From positions 930,001 through 994,000 of the forward strand of contig NZ_MTQN01000010.1 of the NCBI RefSeq assembly GCF_001984195.1: a stretch of 64,000 nucleotides of DNA, in the 5' to 3' direction. Under the pieces are notes generated by a model. It was not told the DNA's origin. It saw nothing but the letters and a program-made list of their open reading frames with translations, and searched no databases. A program made the position numbers and the translations under genes. The DNA comes from Kribbella sp. ALI-6-A (GTDB lineage Bacteria > Actinomycetota > Actinomycetes > Propionibacteriales > Kribbellaceae). Position 1 is the stretch's first letter, and every line of letters begins with the position of its first letter. Positions 33,761 to 42,572 of this stretch are shown in pieces.

Positions 33761-34732
33761 ATGTCGCTGTACGCGGACATCCGCCGGCGGTTCGACTCGC
33801 TGCGCGGCCCGAACCTGGCGGGGTCGCTCGCCCGGGACCGGCCGGAAGCGTCGTCTGCAGAGCAACCGTGCGGAAGGAGGGAGCCGCACGGCACACCGAG
33901 GGAAGGTCTGACGATTCTCCGCCTACTGCGCGGCACCCGGCACGGCACCTCGGCGCACGGGAGCCAAGGCCACGATGCTTCGCATCGAGACCTCATCTCC
34001 CGCACGCCGAGCCACCGCGCCGGGCACCTGCTCGCTACGGCGCAGAATCGTCAGACCTTCCCTGGCTTCGACCGGAGTGCCTACCTCGCGATCGCCGAGG
34101 CGCTCCACGACGGGGCCGACGTCGTGCCTGCGAGTGACGAGGTCGGTCGCCAACTGGCGGCCGACGGAGTCTCGCTGCTCGAGGCACTTGATGGGCTGAG
34201 TGCGCTGTACCGCTCGATCGCCGGGGGCGAGCCGGCTTTCGCCGCGGTACGCGCACTCAGTTCCAGCTGGGCCGAGGCGTCACTCATCTACCTGCACTCA
34301 CTGAGTTGCGAGGACCCGCTGACCGGGCTGTCCAGCCTGGCGCACCTGCGGTCCCGCCTCGGCGAGATCTACCGAGAGGCCGATCTGCGTGGAACTTCCG
34401 TACCGGCGACGCACGCACTGGTGGTGGTCGAGCCGCTCGGCCCGCCCGGCATCACGCCGTTCGACCGCGAACTGCGGCTCATCGACGTCGCGGAGTGCCT
34501 GCGCATCGTCTTCGCCGGCGGTGACGTACTGGGCCGCGTCGGCTCACACCGCGCGGCGGCGCTCGTCGATCGCGAGCCGAACCTGCCGGAGCAGGTCGCG
34601 ACGGTCGGAGCCCTGATCACCCAGTGGCGGCTGGACACCGACGAGCCGCAGCTGGCCCGGATCTGGATCGAGGGCCTGCCGGCCACCGACGCCATGGCCG
34701 TGCGGCTGCTGGACGAGCTGACCCGGCGCTAG
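33761..34732 (+). CDS. Degenerate GGDEF-like protein with internal palindromic insert
   Basis: About 323 residues with ATG at 33761 just after GAGGAGGG. The C-terminal half resembles the GGDEF fold: it starts with the typical DPLTGLSSLAHLRSRL, but the GG(D/E)EF catalytic loop is absent where AGGDVLGRVGSHRAA stands, so cyclase activity is unlikely. Residues about 47-101 are rich in Arg, His and Ser and are encoded by a 163-bp imperfect palindrome (33900-34062), quite unlike the Ala/Leu-rich rest. The protein is cytoplasmic with no membrane helix. Function is unknown; a phosphorelay or c-di-GMP-linked role would be a guess. Confidence 0.7.
   Translation: MSLYADIRRRFDSLRGPNLAGSLARDRPEASSAEQPCGRREPHGTPREGLTILRLLRGTRHGTSAHGSQGHDASHRDLISRTPSHRAGHLLATAQNRQTFPGFDRSAYLAIAEALHDGADVVPASDEVGRQLAADGVSLLEALDGLSALYRSIAGGEPAFAAVRALSSSWAEASLIYLHSLSCEDPLTGLSSLAHLRSRLGEIYREADLRGTSVPATHALVVVEPLGPPGITPFDRELRLIDVAECLRIVFAGGDVLGRVGSHRAAALVDREPNLPEQVATVGALITQWRLDTDEPQLARIWIEGLPATDAMAVRLLDELTRR
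33900..34062. repeat. 163-bp imperfect palindrome inside the GGDEF-like gene
   Basis: The ends are a perfect 19-bp inverted repeat (33900-33918 with 34044-34062). Pairing continues inward with mismatches: 33936-33978 against 33982-34024 pairs at 32 of 43 positions. The centre is a 6-bp hairpin with a TTC loop at 33973-33987. It looks like a MITE or other small structured element that stayed open in frame. No target duplication is visible. Confidence 0.8.
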
Positions 34733-34737
34733 GACCT

Positions 34738-34819
34738 GCGCCCGGACGCCAACAGGGGGACGCCCGGGCGCATCGAGCAGGCGGTGGATCGCCTATCACG
34801 GGGTAGGCGATCCACCGCC
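34738..34819 (+). terminator. Two hairpins after the GGDEF-like gene
   Basis: An 8-bp stem (34738-34745 with 34764-34771) is followed by a perfect 16-bp stem (34780-34795 with 34804-34819, eight-base loop). The second is strong enough to end transcription before the SRAP gene. Confidence 0.7.
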
Positions 34820-34860
34820 GCTGTACGTACGGCGTACCGCAATCTGTCGGTGCCGCTGGC

Positions 34861-34866
34861 TAGTCT
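34861..34866 (+). promoter_or_regulatory. -10 box for a leaderless SRAP transcript
   Basis: TAGTCT lies seven bases before the ATG at 34874, and no ribosome site is present, so the mRNA probably starts at the start codon. Confidence 0.5.
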
Positions 34867-34873
34867 GGTTCCC

Positions 34874-35683
34874 ATGTGTGGGCGCTACGCGAGCAGCCGG
34901 GATCCTGCTGATCTGGTGGTCGAGTTCGAGATCGCCGCGGGCAACGTGAAGGAGTCCGTGCAGGAGCTGCCGGACAACTACAACGTCGCCCCGACCGACC
35001 CGGTGATCGCCGTGGTCGAGCGGAAGAACCGCGAGCAGCCCGACCAGGTGGTGCGCAAGCTGACCACGGTCAAGTGGGGACTCGTGCCGTCCTGGGCCAA
35101 GGACCCCTCGATCGGCAGCCGGCTGATCAACGCCCGGATGGAGACCGTCGCGGAGAAGCCGGCCTTCAAGAAGGCGTTCGCGACCCGGCGCTGCCTGCTG
35201 CCGGCCGACGGCTACTACGAGTGGTACGAGACCGAGCAGAAGAAGAACGGCAAGCCGGTCAAGCAGCCGTACTTCATCCGCCCGACCGACGGCGGCGTCC
35301 TGGCGATGGCGGGGCTGTACGAGATCTGGCGCGACAAGTCCGTCGCCGACGCCGACTCCGACGCGGCCTGGCTGTGGACCTGCACGGTGCTCACCACCTC
35401 GGCCACCGACGACCTCGGCCGGATCCACGACCGGATGCCGCTGCTGGTCGAGCGTGACCGGTACGACGCCTGGCTCGACCCGCTGTCGTCCGACCCCGAC
35501 GAGCTGCTCGAGCTGCTGGTCCCGGCTGCGCCGGGCCGGCTCGAGGCGTACGCGGTCTCGAAGGCGGTCAGCTCGGTGAAGAACAACGGTCCGCACCTGG
35601 TCGAGCCACTGCCGCCGGACGGTGACGACCCGGCCGATCGCCCCGGCCCGCCGACCGCGGTGCAGGACGATCCGCTGTTCTGA
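34874..35683 (+). CDS. SRAP domain protein (YedK/HMCES), abasic-site protector
   Basis: A 269-residue SRAP protein. It begins MCGRYASS; Cys2 becomes the N-terminal residue after Met removal and forms a stable covalent ring with abasic sites in single-stranded DNA. Other active-site elements are YNVAPT, LINARMETVAEKPAF, GYYEW and the late TSATDDLGRIHDRMPLL with its His. This protects replication forks during SOS-type damage. The start is certain because Cys must be residue 2. The M. tuberculosis homologue (Rv3226c) also lies near aroA and sigH. Confidence 0.95.
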   Translation: MCGRYASSRDPADLVVEFEIAAGNVKESVQELPDNYNVAPTDPVIAVVERKNREQPDQVVRKLTTVKWGLVPSWAKDPSIGSRLINARMETVAEKPAFKKAFATRRCLLPADGYYEWYETEQKKNGKPVKQPYFIRPTDGGVLAMAGLYEIWRDKSVADADSDAAWLWTCTVLTTSATDDLGRIHDRMPLLVERDRYDAWLDPLSSDPDELLELLVPAAPGRLEAYAVSKAVSSVKNNGPHLVEPLPPDGDDPADRPGPPTAVQDDPLF

Positions 35684-35801
35684 ACCCACAAGTCACAGGG
35701 TTGACCGTCGAAATGGGGAGAGGTGGGGGACGGGTTGCCGGCTGTGGGCGCGCCGGGTGCGGACGGCGTGGGACGGGCCGCCGCAATGACAGGATGGGCC
35801 C

Positions 35802-36434
35802 GTGACCGACGAACGGATTGTGGCGACACCGCACGGTGAGGCGCGGATCGTCGCGCACCGGGCCCGGCGGCCGGTGGCGACGCTGGCCCTCGGTCACGGC
35901 GCGGGCGGTGGCATCGAGTCCGGCGACCTGGCCGCGCTGGCGGCCCGGCTGCCGAAGCAGGACATCAACGTGTTCCTGATCGAGCAGCCCTGGCGCCGGG
36001 CCGGCCGGAAGCTCGCGCCGGCGCCGAAGATCCTGGACGAGTCCTGGATCGCGATCATCGGCCAGCTGCGGATCCGCACCCCGCTGGTCCTGGGCGGCCG
36101 GTCCGCGGGGGCGCGGGTGGCCTGCCGGACGGCGACCGGGCTGGGGGCTTCCGGCGTACTGGCGCTGTCGTTCCCGCTGCACCCGCCGGGCAAGCCGGAC
36201 AAGTCGCGGGTCGACGAGCTCCAGGCGGCCGGGCTGCCGACGCTGGTCGTGCAGGGGGAGAAGGACCCGTTCGGTACGCCGGAGGAGTTCCCACCGCTGA
36301 CCGAGATGGCCGTCGTACCGGACGCCGACCACGGCTTCAAGGTGCCGAAACGGGCCGAGCTCACCCAGCAGGAGTCCTACGAGCTCCTGGTCGAAGCCGT
36401 CTTCGAATGGGTGTCGCGAGAAGTCTCGGGCTAG
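35802..36434 (+). CDS. KANL3/Tex30-type alpha/beta hydrolase
   Basis: A 210-residue compact alpha/beta hydrolase starting at GTG 35802. Segments [26 protein letters not shown] (nucleophile serine) and [17 protein letters not shown], then a late DADHGFKVP histidine, give the family. These proteins are single-domain, cytoplasmic and mostly of unknown substrate. A SigR-type promoter begins 12 bases after its stop, so the next genes form a separate unit. Confidence 0.88.
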   Translation: MTDERIVATPHGEARIVAHRARRPVATLALGHGAGGGIESGDLAALAARLPKQDINVFLIEQPWRRAGRKLAPAPKILDESWIAIIGQLRIRTPLVLGGRSAGARVACRTATGLGASGVLALSFPLHPPGKPDKSRVDELQAAGLPTLVVQGEKDPFGTPEEFPPLTEMAVVPDADHGFKVPKRAELTQQESYELLVEAVFEWVSREVSG

Positions 36435-36445
36435 TCCGCCACGCC

Positions 36446-36472
36446 GGGAATGAGGGCGCCGGCAGGCGTGTT
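36446..36472 (+). promoter_or_regulatory. SigR-type promoter of sigR
   Basis: GGGAAT (36446-36451) and GTT (36470-36472) are separated by exactly 18 bases, the consensus known for the SigR/SigH thiol-stress regulon. Transcription would start near 36479, almost on the ATG at 36482, and so give a leaderless longer isoform of SigR. Confidence 0.85.
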
Positions 36473-36481
36473 GTGACGGGC

Positions 36482-36544
36482 ATGACGGTAACGAGCCTGG
36501 ACAGAGCGCCGAGTTCTGGGGTCGCCCCGGTATTCTCGATCACG
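36482..36544 (+). other. Coding extension for a longer SigR isoform
   Basis: In frame with sigR, the ATG at 36482 adds 21 residues ([12 protein letters not shown]...). In Streptomyces coelicolor the SigR-driven transcript makes an N-terminally extended, rapidly degraded SigR'. The arrangement here has the same logic, because the autoregulated promoter would start the mRNA at this ATG. Confidence 0.65.
36531..36536 (+). promoter_or_regulatory. -10 box of a second, housekeeping-type sigR promoter
   Basis: TATTCT fits the TAnnnT pattern and lies eight bases before the ATG at 36545. No ribosome site precedes that ATG, so it too would be read from a leaderless mRNA. The -35 region is poor. Confidence 0.5.
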
Positions 36545-37162
36545 ATGCCGACATCGACGACCACCGAGACTCCCGAGCAGCGGACCGAGCGCTTCGAGCG
36601 CGAGGCGCTGCCTTTCCTCGACCAGATGTACGCCGCGGCGATGCGGATGACGCGTAATCCGTCCGACGCCGAGGACCTGGTCCAGGACACCTTCGCGAAG
36701 GCGTACAGCTCGTTCCACCAGTTCACGCCCGGGACCAACCTGAAGGCGTGGCTGTACCGGATCCTGACCAACACCTTCATCAACGGTTACCGCAAGCGAC
36801 AGCGTCAGCCCACGCAGTCGCCGACCGAGGAGATCGAGGACTGGCAGCTCACCGCCGCCGAGTCGCACACTCCCGGTGGTCTGAAGTCGGCCGAGGCGGT
36901 CGCCCTGGAGCATCTGCCCGACTCCGACGTGAAGTCGGCCCTGCAGACGATCCCGGAGGACTTCCGCCTGGCGGTCTACCTGGCCGACGTCGAGGGCTTT
37001 GCCTACAAGGAGATCGCGGAGATCATGGGTACGCCGGTCGGTACCGTGATGTCCCGGTTGCACCGCGGCCGGCGCCAGCTACGCGAGCTGCTGGCCGACT
37101 ACGCCCGCGACCGCGGCCTGATCCCCGCGGCAGACAGCGCGAAGACCGAGGAGGAGTCGTGA
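36545..37162 (+). CDS. sigR: ECF sigma factor SigR (SigH/RpoE group), thiol-oxidative stress
   Basis: A 205-residue ECF sigma factor. Region 2 has the highly conserved [17 protein letters not shown], and region 4 [21 protein letters not shown]. It directs RNA polymerase to GGGAAT-N18-GTT promoters of thioredoxin, mycothiol and protease genes when disulfide stress inactivates RsrA. rsrA follows with a GTGA overlap. I give the inner ATG; the in-frame ATG at 36482 behind a perfect SigR promoter would make the longer isoform. Confidence 0.95.
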   Translation: MPTSTTTETPEQRTERFEREALPFLDQMYAAAMRMTRNPSDAEDLVQDTFAKAYSSFHQFTPGTNLKAWLYRILTNTFINGYRKRQRQPTQSPTEEIEDWQLTAAESHTPGGLKSAEAVALEHLPDSDVKSALQTIPEDFRLAVYLADVEGFAYKEIAEIMGTPVGTVMSRLHRGRRQLRELLADYARDRGLIPAADSAKTEEES

Positions 37163-37431
37163 GCTGCGGCGAGCACCACGACGTCGACTGCAGCGAGATC
37201 CTGCAGCGTGTGTACGTCTTCATCGACAACGAACTCGAAGACGCCACCAGCGACGAGATCCGCCACCACCTGGAAGAGTGCGCCCCCTGCCTCGACCAGT
37301 ACGACCTCGAGCGCTGCATCAAGAAACTCGTCCACCGCTCCTGCGGCGACGAACAGGCCCCCGACGCGCTCCGCGCCAAGATCCTCACCCGCCTGACCGA
37401 GGCCCGCGTGGAGACCGCCAGCCCGGACTGA
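37159..37431 (+). CDS. rsrA: Zinc-binding redox anti-sigma factor RsrA
   Basis: A 90-residue ZAS-family anti-sigma factor that binds SigR and lets go when its cysteines form a disulfide. Key residues fall at exactly the S. coelicolor RsrA positions: Cys11, His37, Cys41 and Cys44 (HHLEECAPC). GTG at 37159 overlaps the sigR stop and follows GAGGAGGAG, so the pair is translationally coupled and made in near-equal amounts. A hairpin follows. Confidence 0.95.
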   Translation: MSCGEHHDVDCSEILQRVYVFIDNELEDATSDEIRHHLEECAPCLDQYDLERCIKKLVHRSCGDEQAPDALRAKILTRLTEARVETASPD

Positions 37432-37444
37432 CCCGGCCTGCCTG

Positions 37445-37475
37445 ACGACCGCGACACCCTGGGTGCCGCGGTCGT
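37445..37475. terminator. Hairpin between convergent rsrA and NB-ARC genes
   Basis: A 9-bp outer stem (37445-37453 with 37467-37475) continues into an inner CACCC/GGGTG stem after one mismatch. It separates two genes that end towards each other and may serve both. Confidence 0.7.
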
Positions 37476-37477
37476 TC

Positions 37478-39883
37478 TCATTCGGTCGGGTCGAGAATCT
37501 CCCGGAGTTCCTCGGCAGCTCGGCTGATCTGGTGAGCCTCGAAAATCTCCAGCGCCCGCCGGCGCAGGGTGCGGGCCTCCTCTGGTGCGCCGACCGCGTC
37601 CTTGATGGTCGCCAGCGTGCCGAGAACGGTTCCCGTACGGAACGTGTCGTGATACTTGCCGGCCAGCTCCAGCGCCTCCTGAGCATGGAGTTCGGCCGCT
37701 GCGGGCCGGCCCTGCGCCAGCTCCACCGTGCTGAGGTGTCCCAGCGTTTCGGCCAGGCCGCTGAGATCGTCGAGTCGCCTGAAGTGCTGCGAGGCAACGG
37801 TGAGGTGGGCGAGAGCCTCCCCGAACTGGCCCTGCTCCAGGCAGCACACGCCGGCGACCCGTCGGCGCCGGGCGAGTGATCGGACGTTGCCGTCGGCTTC
37901 AGCGAGTTCGAAGCTCTCCTGGAAGGCCCGACGGGCGTCGGCCGTTCGGCCGATGCGCTGGTAGAGCGCTCCGAGTGCCAGGCAGTTCGCGCCGACGCCG
38001 CCTGAATCGCCGATCTGCCGGCTCAACGCCAGCCCTCGCTCACCCCAGCTGACCGACTCGTCGAGGCGATCGAGCCGCTCGTGGATGTGGCTGAGCGTGG
38101 AGCAGCAGCGGGCCATCCCGACGACATCGCCGGCCCGCTCGAAAAGCTCGAAGCTCCGCAGCACCCGCGCCCGGCCGGTGGCGGCGTCACCCTCTTCGAC
38201 GTCAGGGATGGCACGGTCGTGCTCGAGCCAGCCGGCCGTCGAGGGGTCCTGGTCCGGGTTGGCCGCGGCGATGCCGAGGTCGTAGACCAACCGCATCTTG
38301 CTCCAGGAGGCGCGCGCTTCGAGATAACCGAACAGCCCGAGCGCCAGCGAGGGACCGAAGCGCTGCTGCCCACCGGCGACCGCCGCCGCACGACGGTACA
38401 GACCCAGCATCGAGTCAAACTCGCTGTCGATCCAGCCGAGAGCCGCCGAGAGGTCTTCGAAGGACGGGACCTCGTTCTCGTCCAGCTGTTCGGTGGGGTG
38501 ACGTGTGCTCCACGGATGGGTGATGCGGTGCACCCGCCACGCCGCAGCGACGTAGAGCTTCAGTCCACGCTCGATGGCGGCGTCGCGTTCGGCCTGGCGG
38601 TGCGGTGCTGCCAGCCGTTCCCCGGCATAAGTCCTGAGCAAGTCGTGCAGGCGATAGCTGCGAGGTCCGATGGAGTCGAGCAAATGCAGATCGACGAGGC
38701 GTTCCAGCAGCGCCTCGGTGTCGGCCCCGGTCCGGTCGAGGAATCGGGCGACCAGCGGAACAGAGATCTCCGAGCCCTCGGCGAGACTCAGCAGGTCGAA
38801 GGCCCTGACCGCCTCCTGGTCGAGGCGGCTTGGGCCGGCCAGCAACTCGTTGATCGATCCGGCGAAGCTCGCCCGTACGCCGGACTGTTCGACCCCCAAC
38901 TCGTCCAGGCGCCGGTGCTCGTCGGTCAGCTGATCGACGACGTCCTGCAAGTGCCACGTCGGTCGTGCCGCCAATCGGGCCCCGACCAGCCGGAGTGCCA
39001 GGGGAAGACCACCGGTCAGGCGAGAGATGTCGCGCGCGGCTTGCTCCTCCGTGGCGAGACGCCGATGGCCGACCATGACGGAGAGCAAGGACAAGGCGTC
39101 GTCCTGCGCCATGGCGGACAATCTGATGATTTTGTTGCCGGGCAACGCCGCCAGGAACCGCCGGCTGGTGATGATCGAGGCGCAGTTCGGGTCGCCGGGA
39201 ATGAGCGGCATCACCTGGCCGATCGTGGTCGCGTCGTCGAGCAGGATCAGCATCCGCCGACCGGCGATTGCTGACCGGTACATCGCGGCCAGCTCGTCGA
39301 CATCACTGGGAATCGCTCTGGGTGGCACGCCCAGCGACCTCAGGAGCTGACCGAGCGCCGCCGCCGAGCCGAGCGCGCCACCCGGGACGTACCCCCGCAG
39401 CTTCACGTACAGCTGGCCGTCCGGGAACTGCTCAGCCGTCAGGTGGCCGGCGTAAACCGCAAGCGCGGTTTTGCCGACTCCGCCCATGCCGGTGACGGTG
39501 ACAACCGCGCTCGCCTTGCCTCCACCCCGCAGCGCCGCCACGACTTGATCCAGCTCCACCTTCCGGGCCGTGAAGTCGGCGACGGCCGGTGGAAGCTGGC
39601 GGGGGACGAGGGAAACCGTGGCCGCGGCATCGTCAGGAGATTCGGCCCGTGGTCTCTGCGTGCGGCCCCTGGCGGCCTGGGCCATCTCGCGGGCGGCTTC
39701 GGGGCTCAGCTCCAGCGCGGCTGTCAGTGCCTCGACAGTCGACTGACGTGGGCGGGTCCGGATTCCCCTCTCCAGAAGACCGATGGCCTGCTCGCTCAGT
39801 CCGGCTCGCAGGGCCAGCTCCGCTTGGGTCAGACCGGCCGCCGAGCGATGCTCGCGGAGCCGGTCTGCGAACGTGGCACTCAT
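37478..39883 (-). CDS. HTH/NB-ARC/TPR regulator (STAND ATPase), downstream copy
   Basis: A 801-residue protein. An XRE-type HTH (LTQAELALRAGLSEQAIGLLE) at residues 18-38 is followed by an NB-ARC ATPase with P-loop GMGGVGKTALA (about 131-141), Walker B RMLILLDDA, SRR sensor-1 TSRRFLAALPG and a winged-helix region with the MHD-like RLHDLLRTYA. The last ~300 residues are TPR-like helices. STAND proteins stay off until a ligand lets them exchange nucleotide and assemble. Its ATG overlaps the stop of a paralogue by four bases. The target is unknown; AfsR-like regulation or immunity are both possible. Confidence 0.9.
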   Translation of the reverse strand: MSATFADRLREHRSAAGLTQAELALRAGLSEQAIGLLERGIRTRPRQSTVEALTAALELSPEAAREMAQAARGRTQRPRAESPDDAAATVSLVPRQLPPAVADFTARKVELDQVVAALRGGGKASAVVTVTGMGGVGKTALAVYAGHLTAEQFPDGQLYVKLRGYVPGGALGSAAALGQLLRSLGVPPRAIPSDVDELAAMYRSAIAGRRMLILLDDATTIGQVMPLIPGDPNCASIITSRRFLAALPGNKIIRLSAMAQDDALSLLSVMVGHRRLATEEQAARDISRLTGGLPLALRLVGARLAARPTWHLQDVVDQLTDEHRRLDELGVEQSGVRASFAGSINELLAGPSRLDQEAVRAFDLLSLAEGSEISVPLVARFLDRTGADTEALLERLVDLHLLDSIGPRSYRLHDLLRTYAGERLAAPHRQAERDAAIERGLKLYVAAAWRVHRITHPWSTRHPTEQLDENEVPSFEDLSAALGWIDSEFDSMLGLYRRAAAVAGGQQRFGPSLALGLFGYLEARASWSKMRLVYDLGIAAANPDQDPSTAGWLEHDRAIPDVEEGDAATGRARVLRSFELFERAGDVVGMARCCSTLSHIHERLDRLDESVSWGERGLALSRQIGDSGGVGANCLALGALYQRIGRTADARRAFQESFELAEADGNVRSLARRRRVAGVCCLEQGQFGEALAHLTVASQHFRRLDDLSGLAETLGHLSTVELAQGRPAAAELHAQEALELAGKYHDTFRTGTVLGTLATIKDAVGAPEEARTLRRRALEIFEAHQISRAAEELREILDPTE

Positions 39884-42309
39884 CCGGCGCCGGAGGACAT
39901 CGGGTTGGCTGCCAGGAGTTCGAGGGCGATGGCCTCGCTGGTGGCGGCTTGGGTGTGCAGCAACCTCGCGGCATCCTGCCAGTGGGTGCGGGCGGTGGCG
40001 AGGTCGCCCTTGGCGTGGGTGATGCGGCCGAGCTGGATCAGGACTTCGCCTTCGCGCTGCGGGTTGGACTCGGCGCGGGCGAGTTCGAGACCGATCTGCG
40101 CGTGGCCCAGCGCGGTGGCGTAATCGCCCGCGTTGATCTCGACCGCGGCAAGGGTGCAGTAGCTCTCGGAGGCGCCGTTCTTCTCGGAGATTCCGTCGTA
40201 GGTCTCGATGCTCTTCAGCAGGAACTCGATGGCCACGTCGCGGCGTCCCGCCTTGGCGTAGGCCTGACCCGCGATTTGGTACCGCTTGGCGGTGGAGCGG
40301 ACGTTGCCGGTCGCGTTGGCGAGTGCGAGCGCCCGGTTGAAGGAGCGGTCGGCCCGGACAGCGTCACCGCGGCGCAGATAGAGGTTGCCGAGGGCGAGGT
40401 AGCTGATGCCGGCGATCGTGTCGTCACCCAGTGTCTGGCTGAGCGCGAGCGCCTCCTCGGCTAGTTCGACGGCCTCGTCCAGCTGGCCCAGCTGCTCCAG
40501 AACCCGGCTCAGGGAGGTACAACATCGAGCCTGGCCGGCCACGTCCCCGACAGAGCGGAACAACGTCCGGCTGTGCCGTAAGTGCCGCAGCGCGGGCTGC
40601 AGGCGCCCTCGCTCGGCGTCGGGAACGGCGAGGTCGTGCTCCAGCCAGGCGGCGAGGTGCTGGAAGCCGAGTTCGTCCGCGATCTCGCGGCCGATCAGAT
40701 TGGCGGCTCTCATCTCGGTCCACCGGCCGCGTGGCTCGTGGTACCCGAAAAGGGCCAGAGCTAGCTCGGGCAGCAGTGGCCTCAGGGCCGGCGTACGGCG
40801 TGCCTGCTGCACGGCTTCGGCGAGGTTGGAGCGCTCGGTGTCGAGCCATCGCAGCGCTTCGGCGCCGGTGCTGAAGGCCGGTGCGTCGCGCAGGCTGTCG
40901 CCGGCCAGGGCGAGCCGATGGCTCTGGGCGTGGGTCAGCTGATGACAGCGCCAGGCAGCACCGGTGTAGAAGGTCAGCACCCGGGACAACGCAGCGGTGC
41001 GGACTCCCTCGGACAGCACCTGATCGGCGCGTTCGCGCGCGTAGGCGCGGATCAGGTCGTGGAGGCGGTAGCGGCCGGGCGCCAGCGAGATCAGCAGGTT
41101 CAGGTCGACCAGCCGCTCCAGCATCTGCTCGGCGTCCTGCGCGGACACGTCGAGCAGACGGGCGGTGGCCGGGACGAACAGGTCGCTGCCGTTGGGCAGG
41201 CCCAACAGGTCGAGGGCAGCGGCTGCTCGCCGGTCGAGCGGCTGGTCACCGGCGGCCAGGAACTCGACCGACGCCGCGATACTGGCCCGTACGCCGGAGT
41301 CGCCCGTGCCCAGTTGGTCGAGACGGCGCTGCCCGTCCAGGAGTTGGTTCGTCACGTGCTCGATCGGCCAGCCCGGCCGCGCTGCGAGCCGAGCGCCGAT
41401 CAGTCGTACGGCCAGCGGCAGGCGGCCGGTGAGCCGGGCGATCGTCCTCGCGGCCGGCGCTTCAGCGGCCACGCGGGCGTCCCCGGCGATCTTGCCGAGC
41501 AGCGTGATCGAGTCGGCCTCGGACAGTGGCGCCAAGTTGACTTGCAGGAATCCGGGCAGGGCGGTGAGCCCCCGTCGGCTCGTGACGATCACTGCGGCCC
41601 CGGGTGTCCCCGGCACCAACGATCTGACCTGCGCGGCACCGGTCGCGTTGTCGAGCAGGATCAGCACCCGCAACCCTGCCAGCCGCGAGCGGAACAAGGC
41701 GGCCGCTTCGTCCACCCCGTCCGGGATCGAGTGACCGTCGACCCCGAGTGAGCGCAGCAGTTGCGCCAAGGCGTCGGCCGGACGGATCGATTCGCCCGGG
41801 CCGTAGCCGCGAAGGTCGAGGTAGAGATGGCCGTCCGGATAGTGCTCGGCGGTGAGGTGGGCCGCGTGGACGGCCAGGGAAGTCTTGCCGACTCCGCCCA
41901 TGCCGGTGACCGCCGCCGTCCGGACTGTGCCCGCGAACTTGTCGCTGGTGAGAACAGTCACCAAGTCGTCAAGCTCGGCAGCCCGGCCGGTGAAGTCGGA
42001 CAGAGTCGGCGGGAGCTGACGTGGTGCGCTGTCCTTGCCGGTGGGCGCCGCGTCGGCCGCGAAAGATCGAGAGCGCGGGCGGGGCACTCCTCGGGCGGCG
42101 TCGGTGAGCCGCTGCTCGGCGTCGAAGTCGAGCCCGAGCGCTTCGGCCAGCGCTTGGACGGTGCTGGGTCGCGGCCGCCGGCGCGTGCCGCGCTCGAGCA
42201 GGCTGACGGCCTGCTCGCTCAGACCGGCCTTCTCGGCGAGCGCGCCCTGGGTCAGTCCGGCTGCGGTGCGGAGCTCGCGGAGCAGCTCCCCGAGCGTCAC
42301 GGGTTCCAC
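39880..42309 (-). CDS. HTH/NB-ARC/TPR regulator (STAND ATPase), upstream copy
   Basis: A 809-residue paralogue of the next gene with the same domain order. The HTH is LTQGALAEKAGLSEQAVSLLE (19-39), the P-loop GMGGVGKTSLA (about 139-149), Walker B RVLILLDNA, sensor VTSRRGLTALPG and MHD-like RLHDLIRAYA; C-terminal TPRs follow. The two proteins align along their whole length, so they arose by tandem duplication and then diverged. The coupled start suggests they work as a hetero-complex. A 17-bp inverted repeat (42341-42357) lies upstream. Confidence 0.9.
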   Translation of the reverse strand: MEPVTLGELLRELRTAAGLTQGALAEKAGLSEQAVSLLERGTRRRPRPSTVQALAEALGLDFDAEQRLTDAARGVPRPRSRSFAADAAPTGKDSAPRQLPPTLSDFTGRAAELDDLVTVLTSDKFAGTVRTAAVTGMGGVGKTSLAVHAAHLTAEHYPDGHLYLDLRGYGPGESIRPADALAQLLRSLGVDGHSIPDGVDEAAALFRSRLAGLRVLILLDNATGAAQVRSLVPGTPGAAVIVTSRRGLTALPGFLQVNLAPLSEADSITLLGKIAGDARVAAEAPAARTIARLTGRLPLAVRLIGARLAARPGWPIEHVTNQLLDGQRRLDQLGTGDSGVRASIAASVEFLAAGDQPLDRRAAAALDLLGLPNGSDLFVPATARLLDVSAQDAEQMLERLVDLNLLISLAPGRYRLHDLIRAYARERADQVLSEGVRTAALSRVLTFYTGAAWRCHQLTHAQSHRLALAGDSLRDAPAFSTGAEALRWLDTERSNLAEAVQQARRTPALRPLLPELALALFGYHEPRGRWTEMRAANLIGREIADELGFQHLAAWLEHDLAVPDAERGRLQPALRHLRHSRTLFRSVGDVAGQARCCTSLSRVLEQLGQLDEAVELAEEALALSQTLGDDTIAGISYLALGNLYLRRGDAVRADRSFNRALALANATGNVRSTAKRYQIAGQAYAKAGRRDVAIEFLLKSIETYDGISEKNGASESYCTLAAVEINAGDYATALGHAQIGLELARAESNPQREGEVLIQLGRITHAKGDLATARTHWQDAARLLHTQAATSEAIALELLAANPMSSGAG

Positions 42310-42340
42310 CTCGAGTCACCTCCCCATTCACTCGTCCTGG

Positions 42341-42357
42341 TCGCGGTATACACGCGA
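42341..42357. promoter_or_regulatory. Inverted repeat upstream of the NB-ARC pair
   Basis: TCGCG and CGCGA flank seven bases (GTATACA), 32 bases before the first NB-ARC start. It is a candidate operator, perhaps for the HTH domains of the pair themselves. The rest of 42358-42525 shows no gene. Confidence 0.4.
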
Positions 42358-42525
42358 CAAGAGCTAACTGTAGGAGTGATGGCGATCGTTCGTCGGCGCT
42401 TGTCCACAGGCGCGTTGCGCGATTAAGCGAATGTTTGAATATTAGCTGCGAGTAGCCGGGAGTTGACCGTCCGAAGCAAGACCTGTGTGGTAAGTGGTCT
42501 TGCCGATACATGTGACCAAATTGCA

Positions 42526-42552
42526 AAGGACCCCGGCGAAGCCGAGGTCCTT
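42526..42552 (-). terminator. Hairpin after the bL37 gene
   Basis: A 12-bp stem with one mismatch (42526-42537 with 42541-42552) and a GAA loop lies about 20 bases beyond the stop of the small ribosomal-protein gene. Confidence 0.65.
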
Positions 42553-42572
42553 GCTCTGCGTAGCCGCCTGAC

